Shown here: piece after piece, positions 36,297-43,989 of the stretch
Layout: the number at the start of each line of letters is the position of its first letter
How positions within the stretch are numbered: position 1 is the stretch's first letter
DNA from: Heliomarina baculiformis
GTDB taxonomy: Bacteria; Pseudomonadota; Alphaproteobacteria; Rhodobacterales; Rhodobacteraceae
Reading direction: 5' to 3'
Assembly: GCF_019966545.1 (NCBI RefSeq)
Contig: NZ_JAIMIC010000001.1
Span: forward strand, 558,001-622,000
Length of the DNA: 64,000 bases
Translations under genes and position numbers: made by a program
Notes under the pieces: model-generated
What the model saw: only the letters and a program-made list of their open reading frames with translations
Databases searched by the model: none
What the model was told of the DNA's origin: nothing

Positions 36297-36626
36297 TCAG
36301 CCAATAGTGACGGATTTCTTCTCTTCGTAAACCGACCCGTCATCGTCGTACCACGTGAATACAAACTCGCCCGCTTCGGGCACTTTCGCCTCAAACTGGA
36401 AATATGGGTTGGTCGAGATCGCCGGTTCCATCGTCACGTCGATCACCGTCTCGCCGTTGAAGGTGCAGGTAAACCGGTTGATGATCGAGCGCGGAATGGT
36501 GTTGCCGTCATCGTCCTTGCGCTGACCGCTTTCCATCTTGTGGCTGATCAGGGTCTTGATCTCGATGACCTCGCCCGCCGAAACGCTCGAGGGAACCTTG
36601 ACGCGGGGTTTTACACCGGATGCCAT
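36297..36626 (-). CDS. soxZ: thiosulfate oxidation carrier complex protein SoxZ
   Basis: 109 aa, immunoglobulin-like fold: KPRVKVPSSVSAGEVIEIKTLISHKMESG at the start, and NRFTCTFNGETVIDV. It has no signal peptide and is exported with SoxY. It forms the SoxYZ carrier. Normal length and position. Confidence 0.96.
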   Translation of the reverse strand: MASGVKPRVKVPSSVSAGEVIEIKTLISHKMESGQRKDDDGNTIPRSIINRFTCTFNGETVIDVTMEPAISTNPYFQFEAKVPEAGEFVFTWYDDDGSVYEEKKSVTIG

Positions 36627-36656
36627 GATTTTATCCTTTCTACTGGGGTGCGCGGA

Positions 36657-37076
36657 TCAACCGCCACAGCCGCCGATTGTAACTTTGATCAGCTTGGTCG
36701 ACTGGGCAAAGCTGCCGTCTTCCAGCTTGGCCACGGCCACGACATTCTGCGTCTCTGCCAGACGGATCCGGGTCGAGGCCGCGCGGCTGCCAGCCAGCGG
36801 GCCAAAGGCGAATGCCGCAACCGGCGGTGTCGGGTTGCCCGTGGCATAGACCCGGATCTCGCTGGCGCCCGGGGCCGAAACCTCGATCGGCACGGTATTG
36901 CCGTTTTCGGCGATCTCGGGCGCGGTCAGCGTTACCCCGTCCTGCGCCAGATCGGCGCCACCGGTGAACTCGGCGATCATTTCATCGGCCGTCGCGGCAA
37001 AGCTCCGCAGCGGCAGCATGCTCAGAGCGGCGGCTCCTGCCCCGAGGGCGAGCGTTTCGCGTCGTGAGAATTCCAT
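36657..37076 (-). CDS. soxY: thiosulfate oxidation carrier protein SoxY
   Basis: 139 aa. Tat-type N terminus (SRRETLALGAGAAAL) and the C-terminal swinging arm VTIGGCGG, whose cysteine carries the sulfur intermediates. ATG at 37076 has AAGGAG; the frame extends 17 codons upstream without need. Binds SoxZ, encoded next. Confidence 0.97.
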   Translation of the reverse strand: MEFSRRETLALGAGAAALSMLPLRSFAATADEMIAEFTGGADLAQDGVTLTAPEIAENGNTVPIEVSAPGASEIRVYATGNPTPPVAAFAFGPLAGSRAASTRIRLAETQNVVAVAKLEDGSFAQSTKLIKVTIGGCGG

Positions 37077-37119
37077 TTTGTGACTCCTTGCAAACAGGTG
37101 ACCGGCGCTGGCGCGCGGT

Positions 37120-37599
37120 CTACTCATCCTTCATCGTCATGAGAAAGGCGACGACATCCTCGATCTCTTCCGCGCTCAGCATCGGCGGAAGCGGTTCCGA
37201 TGCGGCCTTGCCGGTAAACTCATCCCCGGGCCGGATGTAGCCCGAGGTTTTGTAGAACGACGGCATCATCGATTCATAGAACATTTCCTTGGCATTGGCG
37301 ACGATCCCGCGCAGCTGCGCCTCGCTCCAACGGCTGCCGGCACCGTCAAGCGACGGGCCGACCGTGCCCTGAAACGGCAGATCGGAAAGCGCCGAGACCT
37401 CGTGGCAGGCGATGCAATTGCCCGCGCCCTTGTTCATGATATCGGGCCCGTTGGCGGCGTTGCCAGGCGCACCGGTCAGGGACTTTTCGACGGCCCCGTC
37501 CTCAAAGACCACGTCGGCGGGGGCCACGACGCCATCGGCGGCGGCCATCGTTGCAATCAGGCCAAGTGCCGCTGCGGCGGCCAGGTTCAGCGTTTTCAT
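37120..37599 (-). CDS. soxX: monoheme cytochrome SoxX
   Basis: 159 aa with a signal peptide (MKTLNLAAAAALGLIATMAAA) and one CxxCH (NCIACHEVS). It pairs with SoxA and accepts electrons during thiosulfate binding. ATG at 37599 has GAGGGG upstream. Distal methionine in the FYKTSGY region is the probable heme ligand block. Confidence 0.95.
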   Translation of the reverse strand: MKTLNLAAAAALGLIATMAAADGVVAPADVVFEDGAVEKSLTGAPGNAANGPDIMNKGAGNCIACHEVSALSDLPFQGTVGPSLDGAGSRWSEAQLRGIVANAKEMFYESMMPSFYKTSGYIRPGDEFTGKAASEPLPPMLSAEEIEDVVAFLMTMKDE

Positions 37600-37653
37600 T
37601 GGTGTCCCCTCAGTCGCATCAGGATCCGGCTGTTCTGCCTTGTGATCCATGTC

Positions 37654-38232
37654 TCAATCCGTGCGCCCATCGTCGCGCTCTTTGACGCGCCGCGCATGGT
37701 AGCGCTGGAAATCCTCTCCATCGTCAAGTTCATAACGTTTTTCGTTCACCCAAGTAAACATGTCGATCGTGGTGCCGGGCCCAAAGGCACCGGGCATCAC
37801 CGCAACCGCCGCCTGCGCCGCTGTCTCGCCTTCGGGCACCTCTTCGGGCATGAACATGATGGTCGGCGTGAACATCACGTTCCAGCGCCGGGCCATGTCC
37901 TTCTCGCTCATCGCCTCGCCGTCGAAATCCGTCACTTCCGTTTCGCCGTGCAGGTTAAGCTGCACCACGAAGTAGTTCTCGCGGATATAGCTGTCGATCT
38001 CGGGTCTCGGGAAAACCTCGGTGTGCATCTTGGTGCAATAGATGCAGCCGCGCTGTTCGAAGAAAAGCACCAGTCGCTTGCCTTCTTCGTTTGCCTCGGC
38101 CAGATCCTCGCGCAGGTCCTTGAAGGTGTCGCGCATCCAGTCGGTCTTGTGCAGACCGTCATCGCCCATCTCGACCGCATGGGCCGGTGTCATCAGCAAA
38201 AGGGCAAGAGTGGCTGCAAGCAGATGTTTCAT
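37654..38232 (-). CDS. soxW: periplasmic thioredoxin SoxW
   Basis: 192 aa with a signal peptide ending PAHA. The thioredoxin motif GCIYC is preceded by LVLFFEQR, and the cis-proline segment FTPTIMFM follows. SoxW-type proteins receive reductant from SoxV (CcdA) and keep SoxY or other cysteines reduced. Placed directly between soxV and soxX as in other Sox operons. Confidence 0.92.
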   Translation of the reverse strand: MKHLLAATLALLLMTPAHAVEMGDDGLHKTDWMRDTFKDLREDLAEANEEGKRLVLFFEQRGCIYCTKMHTEVFPRPEIDSYIRENYFVVQLNLHGETEVTDFDGEAMSEKDMARRWNVMFTPTIMFMPEEVPEGETAAQAAVAVMPGAFGPGTTIDMFTWVNEKRYELDDGEDFQRYHARRVKERDDGRTD

Positions 38233-38253
38233 GTGGCTCCTCCTTCGCCGGGC

Positions 38254-38991
38254 CTATCCTAAGCTGAGAAAGCCCGGAAACCAACGGATCATTGCATCGG
38301 CGATCACGTTTACGCTCCCGGTCGCGATCAGCACGGCAAAGACGATCAGCATCACGCCCATGCCTTTTTCGACCCAAGCAAAGGCCGCGCGGTGGCGTTG
38401 CACCCAGGCAAGAAAGGGTTTCGCGAATAGGGCCGCCACCACGAAAGGTGCCGTCATTCCAATCCCATAGACCAAGAGCAGCAGCCCGCCGCGCCAGATA
38501 TCACCCATGCCGCTGGCGATCATCAGGATCGAGGCCAGCGCCGGGCCGACGCAGGGCGTCCAGCCAAATCCAAAGGCCAGCCCCATCAGGTAGGCGCCGA
38601 TCACCGTGCTGGGTTCCGCGCTACTCTCCAGCCGGGCCTCGCGGTAAAGAAGCGGCACGCGGATCACCCCGAGGAAATGCAGGCCAAAGACCACAAGAAT
38701 CGCGGCTGCCACGTAGGAAAGCGGCGTAAGGTACTGGCCGAAAAGCGATCCCAGCGCTGTCGCTCCCATGCCCAAGAGCACGAAAACTGTCGTCACGCCA
38801 AGCGCGAACAGCACCGAGGACAGCAGAAGACGCCGCTGCGCCCCGGGCGCGATCTCTCCATCGCCGCGCAATTCGGCCATCGACAGCCCGCCCATGTAGG
38901 ACAGGTAGAACGGCACCATCGGCAGCACGCAGGGCGTGAAAAAGCTGAGCAGACCCGCGAAAAGCGCGCCGAAATAGGATATGTCCAGCAT
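38254..38991 (-). CDS. soxV: CcdA-type membrane thiol transporter SoxV
   Basis: 245 aa with six membrane helices. Paired cysteines occur in FFTPCVLPMVPFYLSY and FGWTPCVGP, as in CcdA/DsbD core proteins. It moves electrons from cytoplasmic thioredoxin to SoxW and SoxS. Starts at the ATG at 38991; the open frame upstream runs into the divergent soxS promoter. First gene of soxVWXYZAB. Confidence 0.93.
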   Translation of the reverse strand: MLDISYFGALFAGLLSFFTPCVLPMVPFYLSYMGGLSMAELRGDGEIAPGAQRRLLLSSVLFALGVTTVFVLLGMGATALGSLFGQYLTPLSYVAAAILVVFGLHFLGVIRVPLLYREARLESSAEPSTVIGAYLMGLAFGFGWTPCVGPALASILMIASGMGDIWRGGLLLLVYGIGMTAPFVVAALFAKPFLAWVQRHRAAFAWVEKGMGVMLIVFAVLIATGSVNVIADAMIRWFPGFLSLG

Positions 38992-39097
38992 TGCCCGCCT
39001 CTCCGCCCGGCATCGCAGGCAGCTTGAATTCATGAGCCTCCGGAAATATGTTTACCTGTCCGTCGACGCAAGCACCATCGGCGGGATGGAGGCCTTG
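38992..39097. promoter_or_regulatory. soxV-soxS divergent promoter region
   Basis: 106 bp. Contains the palindrome TGAATTCA (39025-39032) and the octamer ATATGTTT (39046-39053), identical to one arm of the blh operator at 12482-12489. In other alphaproteobacteria the ArsR-type SoxR binds the soxS-soxV region; no soxR gene is present here. Binding at these sites is inference. Confidence 0.5.
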
Positions 39098-39472
39098 ATG
39101 CATGCACGGATAACCCGACTTGGGATCGCGATTGTCGCCCTCCTGACCTTTCCCTTTGCTGCCGTCGCGGCCGAGCTTGTCATGGTCGAGGAAAAAGGCT
39201 GTATCTGGTGCGCACGCTGGAACACCGAAATCGCGCCTGCCTATTCCAAAACCGACGAGGGCCGCTTTGCGCCGCTGCGCCGCGTGGACATCAACGACAT
39301 GCCGGAAGATCTGGAAATCGACCGCCGTGTTGCCTTCACGCCGACCTTTCTGCTGGTGGAAGACGGCGAGGAACTGGCCCGTATAGAAGGCTATCCGGGT
39401 GCCGATTTCTTCTGGCCAATGCTGACGAAGATATTGACGCAAAATACTGAATTCGCAAGGGAAAAATCATGA
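39098..39472 (+). CDS. soxS: periplasmic thioredoxin-like SoxS
   Basis: 124 aa with a signal peptide (HARITRLGIAIVALLTFPFAAVA) and thioredoxin motif GCIWCARW, cis-proline FTPTFLLV. SoxS in Paracoccus reactivates SoxY. It is divergent from soxV, not part of the same transcript as the structural genes. GGAGG lies 5 nt before the chosen ATG. Overlaps the next gene (ATGA). Confidence 0.9.
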   Translation: MHARITRLGIAIVALLTFPFAAVAAELVMVEEKGCIWCARWNTEIAPAYSKTDEGRFAPLRRVDINDMPEDLEIDRRVAFTPTFLLVEDGEELARIEGYPGADFFWPMLTKILTQNTEFAREKS

Positions 39473-39969
39473 GAACGCTTATCGCGGCGACGCTGGTCGC
39501 CCTTGGCCATGTCCCGTTTTCCGCAGCCGACGACAGCCCATTTATCAGCGAGGAAGTGCTGAAGCCCGAACTTGCGATCGAGATGGCCGAGGCGGCCATG
39601 AACACGTGCCGCGATCAGGGATACCAGGTGGGCGTGACGGTCGTGGACCGCTCGGGCATTCCGCAGGTTTTCCTGCGCGACCGCTTTGCCGGGCTTCATG
39701 TCTACGAAACCTCCCGCCGCAAGGCCTGGACCGCTGTCAGCTTTCGCACCTCGACCTCCGAACTCGCGGTAGCGACCGAGCCGGGTAAACCTTCGGCCGG
39801 GATACGTCAGTTGAGCGAGGCTCTGCCGCTAGGCGGCGGGCTGGTGGTGTACCAGGGCAATGGAAGCATCGTCGGCGGCATCGGTGTATCGGGCGCGCCG
39901 GGCCCCGAACTTGACGATGTCTGCGCGCAGGCCGGGATCGATGCGATCGCTGACCGGATCGCTTTCTGA
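39469..39969 (+). CDS. GlcG/HbpS family heme-binding-like protein, secreted
   Basis: 166 aa with a signal peptide (MRTLIAATLVALGHVPFSAA). The GlcG/HbpS (DUF336) fold is clear: ALEMAEAAM-like helix, GYQVGVTVVDRSGIPQVFLR, then ALPLGGGLVVYQ and VGGIGVSGAPGPELDDVCAQAGIDA. Family members bind heme or cobalamin. Translationally coupled to soxS, so a role in Sox redox maturation is possible but unproven. Confidence 0.85.
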   Translation: MRTLIAATLVALGHVPFSAADDSPFISEEVLKPELAIEMAEAAMNTCRDQGYQVGVTVVDRSGIPQVFLRDRFAGLHVYETSRRKAWTAVSFRTSTSELAVATEPGKPSAGIRQLSEALPLGGGLVVYQGNGSIVGGIGVSGAPGPELDDVCAQAGIDAIADRIAF

Positions 39970-40035
39970 CGCGCCAAACCGCGGCGGAGTTTCCCCCAAA
40001 ATCACCGAAAAAGCGATGCACAAGGCGTACACCCC

Positions 40036-40053
40036 CTGTACACCCCCTGTATG
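40036..40053 (+). promoter_or_regulatory. candidate Pho box upstream of the PhoX-family gene
   Basis: Two CTGT-start heptamers (CTGTACA and CTGTATG) separated by four C, i.e. an 11-bp direct repeat period as in PhoB boxes (CTGTCAT N4 CTGTCAT). It lies about 195 bp before the gene. The match is partial, since the CAT ends are not conserved. Confidence 0.35.
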
Positions 40054-40248
40054 ACATGCGTCAGACATTCCGGCTGAAAACGCGCCCAGCAACGCCGGAA
40101 TGGCCTTTGGGCCTGCGTCACATTTCCGCCTGTCGGGGAGAGAAAACAGAGTTCATCATCATGGCGTTACCGACTGACGAACAGAATACTCCGGGGATTC
40201 TCTGCCCAACATGAGAGTCCAATCGCAGCCAAGTGACGGAGCCAGCGT

Positions 40249-42279
40249 ATGGATCGCAAAACCTTTATCACAGACCCGAAATTCGGCAACAAAGCGGAAG
40301 CTTTCGAAGCCTATGATGACGTGCCCACCAACCCGAACCTGAGCCGCACCATCGGCGATGTCATCAACGCACGTTATGGCCGTCGCGATCTGCTGCGCGG
40401 AGCGCTGGCGGTTACCGCCACGACCGCGCTCTTTGGTACCTCGGCCATCGTCGCGCCGCGTCAGGCAGCCGCCAAACCGCATGGGTCACGCTATGATTTC
40501 GAAGAGCTGACATTGGGCAACGACGAACACCACCATATCGCCAAGGGCTACGATGCCGATGTGCTGCTGCGCTGGGGCGATCCGATCACCGCGGACGCGC
40601 CGGCCTTTGACGTGATGAACCAGAGCGCCGAGGCGCAGTTGAAGCAGTTCGGCTACAACAACGATTACGTGGGCTTTACCCCGCTGGACGAAGACGGCGC
40701 GCGCGGGTTGCTTTGCGTTAACCACGAATACACCAATGAGGAGGTTATGTTCCCCGGGATCGGACGGCAGGACAAGGTGGCCTATGCCGATATGACGAAA
40801 GAGTTGGTCGATATCGAGATGGCCGCTCATGGTGGCACGGTTGTCGAAATCGCGCGCGGCGGTGATGGCAAATGGGCGCTGGTGCGCGACAGTCGCTACA
40901 ACCGCCGCATTACCCCGCTGAACACCGAAATGATGCTGGACGGTCCCGCTGCCGGGCACGCGCGGTTGCAGACCAACGATGACCCGACCGGCACGCGAGT
41001 CATAGGGACGCTCAACAACTGCGCGGGCGGCATGACGCCTTGGGGCACCTACCTGATGGCAGAAGAGAATTTCCACGGGTATTTCTGGACCGACAGGTTC
41101 GATGCCGCAGGCAATCTGGCGCTGGATGAAACCCTGCCGGAAGCCGCATCCTATGACCGCTATGGCGTTCCGGGCATGTGGTTCAACTGGGGACAGTATT
41201 ACGACCGGTTCAACATCGACAAGGAACCAAACATGCCGAACAAGTTCGGCTGGGTGGTCGAGGTCGATCCGCGCGACCCCGACGCGATGCCTGTCAAGCA
41301 CACGGCGCTGGGCCGGTTCCGCCACGAGGGCTGCGAAACCACCGTCTCTGCCGAAGGTCGGCTGGTTGTCTATTCCGGTGACGACAACCGGTTCGACTAT
41401 ATCTACAAATATGTCTCGACCGGCACCGTTTCGGACGACCCTGCCGCCAATTCCGCCCTGCTGAGCGATGGCGTGCTTTATGTCGCGCGGTTTGACGAGG
41501 ATGGCAGCATCGTCTGGATACCGCTGGTTCATGGCAAGGGCCCGCTGACCGCCGAGAACGGGTTCAACGATCAGGGCGACGTACTAATCGACGCGCGCCG
41601 GGCGGGGGATGTTCTCGGCGCGACACCGATGGATCGCCCCGAGGATGTGCAGCCGCGCGGCGATGGCACTGCCTTTGTCATGCTGACGAATAATTCACGG
41701 CGCAAGGCCGGGCAGATCGACGCGGCGAACCCGCGCCGCAAGTCGCGCTTTGGTCATATCATCGAAATCAAGGAAGCGGGTGGCGACCATGCGGCCGAAA
41801 GCGGCACATGGTCGATCGTCGTCAAATGCGGTGATCCCACGCTGGCCGAGGTGGGCGCGGAATGGCACCCCGAGACCTCGGCGAATGGCTGGTTCGGCGG
41901 CCCCGACAATTGCGCCATCGATGCGGACGGGCGGCTTTGGATTGCGACCGATCAGGGAGACGACTGGGCGAAGACCGGCAAGTCGGACGGGCTTTACGCG
42001 CTTGAAACCGAAGGCGAGCAGCGCGGGCTGTCGCGGCTATTCTTCCGCTGCCCGGTGGGCGGCGAGATCTGCGGGCCGTACTTCACCGGCGATGGCGAGA
42101 CGCTTTTCCTGTCGGTGCAGCACCCGGGCACCGACGGCACCAAAGATTTCAAAGGCTTCGAGCGGGAATCGACATTCGAGGACCCGGCCACCCGCTGGCC
42201 CGATTTCGACCCGAACATGCCGCCGCGCCCGTCGGTCGTTGTCGTGACCAGACAGGGCGGCGGCAAGATTGCGGTCTGA
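40249..42279 (+). CDS. PhoX-family alkaline phosphatase (DUF839), Tat-exported
   Basis: 676 aa. A 44-residue leader precedes a Tat motif (YGRRDLLRGALA, Arg45-Arg46). The DUF839/PhoX beta-propeller follows: LLCVNHEYTNEEVMFPG, NNCAGGMTPWGTYLMAEENF, FRHEGCETTVS and PDNCAIDADGRLWIATDQ. PhoX is a calcium/iron phosphatase that gives phosphate from esters, common in marine bacteria. Preceded by a Pho-box-like repeat and followed by a terminator. Confidence 0.88.
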   Translation: MDRKTFITDPKFGNKAEAFEAYDDVPTNPNLSRTIGDVINARYGRRDLLRGALAVTATTALFGTSAIVAPRQAAAKPHGSRYDFEELTLGNDEHHHIAKGYDADVLLRWGDPITADAPAFDVMNQSAEAQLKQFGYNNDYVGFTPLDEDGARGLLCVNHEYTNEEVMFPGIGRQDKVAYADMTKELVDIEMAAHGGTVVEIARGGDGKWALVRDSRYNRRITPLNTEMMLDGPAAGHARLQTNDDPTGTRVIGTLNNCAGGMTPWGTYLMAEENFHGYFWTDRFDAAGNLALDETLPEAASYDRYGVPGMWFNWGQYYDRFNIDKEPNMPNKFGWVVEVDPRDPDAMPVKHTALGRFRHEGCETTVSAEGRLVVYSGDDNRFDYIYKYVSTGTVSDDPAANSALLSDGVLYVARFDEDGSIVWIPLVHGKGPLTAENGFNDQGDVLIDARRAGDVLGATPMDRPEDVQPRGDGTAFVMLTNNSRRKAGQIDAANPRRKSRFGHIIEIKEAGGDHAAESGTWSIVVKCGDPTLAEVGAEWHPETSANGWFGGPDNCAIDADGRLWIATDQGDDWAKTGKSDGLYALETEGEQRGLSRLFFRCPVGGEICGPYFTGDGETLFLSVQHPGTDGTKDFKGFERESTFEDPATRWPDFDPNMPPRPSVVVVTRQGGGKIAV

Positions 42280-42300
42280 CAGGCTGTGACGCATGCGAAC

Positions 42301-42328
42301 AGGCCCCCGCGACTGGGGGCCTTTCTAT
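42301..42328 (+). terminator. terminator after the PhoX-family gene
   Basis: AGGCCCCC pairs perfectly with GGGGGCCT (8 bp, loop GCGACT), then TTCTATT. It lies between convergent phoX-like and znuA genes and could serve both. Confidence 0.8.
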
Positions 42329-42350
42329 TGCTGTAGGTGTGCGCCTCGGT

Positions 42351-43415
42351 TCAGGACTTGGCGCAGGACACGATGGTGTCGGCCATCTCTTCCAAAAGCT
42401 GCGGGTAAAGCGCTGGTCCCGGTTGCAGCGCGCTGCCAAGCGGATCGAGCGTCTTGATCTCGATCCCCTGCCCGTCCAGCATGGCGTCGAGCAGACGGGT
42501 GTCGAACTGCGGTTCGGCAAAGGCGCAGGACAGCCCGCCCGCCGTTACCCTTTCCCTAAACTGCGTGAGGCGTGCCGGACCGGGGTCGGCCGCATCGCCA
42601 AGGCTGACCGCGCCGGTCGAGTGGACGTCAAAGCGGTGTTCGAAATACTGGAAGGCATCGTGAAGCGTCACGAACTCGATTGATCCAAGGCTTTCAAGCT
42701 CGCCGGTCATGCGGCTTTCAAGCTCTTCAAGCGCCTTATCTGCACTGGCGGCATTGGTCGCGTAGGTGTCGGCATTATCGGGGTCAAGCTCGGCAAGTTC
42801 CGCAGCAATCGCAGCAAGCCAGGCGCGGGCAATTTCCGGATCGAGCCAGGCGTGCGGATCGGTGCCTTCGTGGTGGTGCCCGCCCTGTGCATGGTCGTGC
42901 TCGGCATGCTCATCGTGATTATGTTCTTCATGATCATGTTCATCGTGATCATGGTCAGCATGGTCGTGATCGTCATGGTCGTGATCTGCGTGATCGTGCC
43001 CGTCATGTTCATGCTCTTCGTGGTCATGGGCATCGTGCCCGTGATCCGCCTCACCCTCTGCACCTTCGAAGTGATCTCGGAACTCGAGCAATTCGAGCCC
43101 ATCCACCTTCAGTAGGGCCAGTTCGCTGGCGCTGTCGGAAAGGGAGGCGAGCGGTTTCGACAGCCACGGCGTCAGCTCGGGCCCGACCCAGACAACGAGA
43201 TCCGCGTTCTGAAGCGCCCGCGCCTGAGACGGACGCAGCGCGTAGGTATGCGGGGAAGCGCCCGGCGTCACGATCAGATCCGGCGTGCCCAGATCGCCCA
43301 TGACCATTGCGACAAGCGAATGGACCGGAGCGATGTCGGTTGCGACCTGCGGCGTTTCGGCGATTGCCGGTGCGGCTGCAATGGCACATGCAAGCGCGAG
43401 CGGTTTGCGGATCAT
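42351..43415 (-). CDS. znuA: zinc ABC transporter substrate-binding protein ZnuA
   Basis: 354 aa with a signal peptide (MIRKPLALACAIAAAPAIA). Zinc ligands by family alignment are His56 (PGASPHTY), His188 (TDPHAWLDP) and His252 (VTLHDAF). Residues 125-182 are a His/Asp/Glu loop with 24 histidines, longer than the loop in E. coli ZnuA; it is thought to collect zinc in the periplasm. AAGGAG precedes the ATG at 43415. Divergent from zur-znuCB across a Zur-type palindrome. Confidence 0.96.
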   Translation of the reverse strand: MIRKPLALACAIAAAPAIAETPQVATDIAPVHSLVAMVMGDLGTPDLIVTPGASPHTYALRPSQARALQNADLVVWVGPELTPWLSKPLASLSDSASELALLKVDGLELLEFRDHFEGAEGEADHGHDAHDHEEHEHDGHDHADHDHDDHDHADHDHDEHDHEEHNHDEHAEHDHAQGGHHHEGTDPHAWLDPEIARAWLAAIAAELAELDPDNADTYATNAASADKALEELESRMTGELESLGSIEFVTLHDAFQYFEHRFDVHSTGAVSLGDAADPGPARLTQFRERVTAGGLSCAFAEPQFDTRLLDAMLDGQGIEIKTLDPLGSALQPGPALYPQLLEEMADTIVSCAKS

Positions 43416-43458
43416 CCTGAGTCTCCTTATTCTACGACAGGACCGCTTGATAACCGTG

Positions 43459-43470
43459 ATGTTATAACAT
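43459..43470. promoter_or_regulatory. Zur-type operator
   Basis: Perfect 12-bp palindrome ATGTTATAACAT in the 94-bp region between znuA and zur, with flanking GTG/ATC bases. It matches the known Zur-site core (TGTTATA...). It should repress both directions when zinc is plentiful. Confidence 0.8.
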
Positions 43471-43509
43471 ATCAATACGTGAAATTGACCCGGAGAGGAG
43501 ATTCCGACC

Positions 43510-43989
43510 ATGAAGACCATCGGATTCGATTCACACAACCACGACGCCTGTATTTCCGACGCGCTTGGCATGGCGACGGATATCTGCGCGCAGCAAAAAT
43601 TGCAGTTCACCCCGGTGCGCCGGCGGGTGCTTGAGATCCTGTTGCACGAACACCGGGCGATGGGCGCCTATGACATCCTCGAAGTGCTGTCCTCCGAAGG
43701 GTTGGGGTCACAGCCGCCGGTCGTTTACCGGGCGCTGGATTTCCTTGTGAAACATGGGCTTGCGCATCGCATCGAGGGCCTGAACGCCTATACCGCCTGC
43801 GCGCATCTGGATCACGAGCATGTCCCGGCCTTTCTGATCTGCCGGACCTGCAAGGCGGTGGCCGAGACCGATACGGGTATCGCACAGGGCCGGCTTGGAC
43901 AGGCGGCGGCCAGCGCCGGGTTCACGATAGAAAAGGTCGTGGTCGAAGCGGAGGGCCTCTGCCCGAACTGCACCGGGGCCGCCGCATGA
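43510..43989 (+). CDS. zur: zinc uptake regulator, Fur family
   Basis: 159 aa. Winged helix region (QFTPVRRRVLEILLHEHRAMGAYDIL) then the dimerisation part with metal ligands: ACAHLDHEHVPAFLICRTCKAV (C-x2-C and His) and the C-terminal LCPNC. Location beside znuC and the palindrome supports Zur rather than Fur or PerR. Overlaps znuC by 4 bp (ATGA). Confidence 0.94.
   Translation: MKTIGFDSHNHDACISDALGMATDICAQQKLQFTPVRRRVLEILLHEHRAMGAYDILEVLSSEGLGSQPPVVYRALDFLVKHGLAHRIEGLNAYTACAHLDHEHVPAFLICRTCKAVAETDTGIAQGRLGQAAASAGFTIEKVVVEAEGLCPNCTGAAA

Noticed and set aside
40115-40136. Second Pho-box-like pair (GCGTCAC...CTGTCGG) before the PhoX-family gene
   Set aside because: The GTC cores are 15 bp apart, not 11, so it does not fit a PhoB site.
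42870-43041. Short tandem repeat pattern (CATGATCGTGATC-like units) that could suggest a repeat array
   Set aside because: The repetition encodes the His/Asp/Glu loop of ZnuA and has no regular spacer-repeat structure, so not CRISPR or an iteron set.
42852-43115. Hydrophobic Met/Val/Ile-rich plus-strand frame that looks like a membrane protein
   Set aside because: It is the antisense image of the His/Asp-rich loop of znuA; the repeats come from the coding of that loop.
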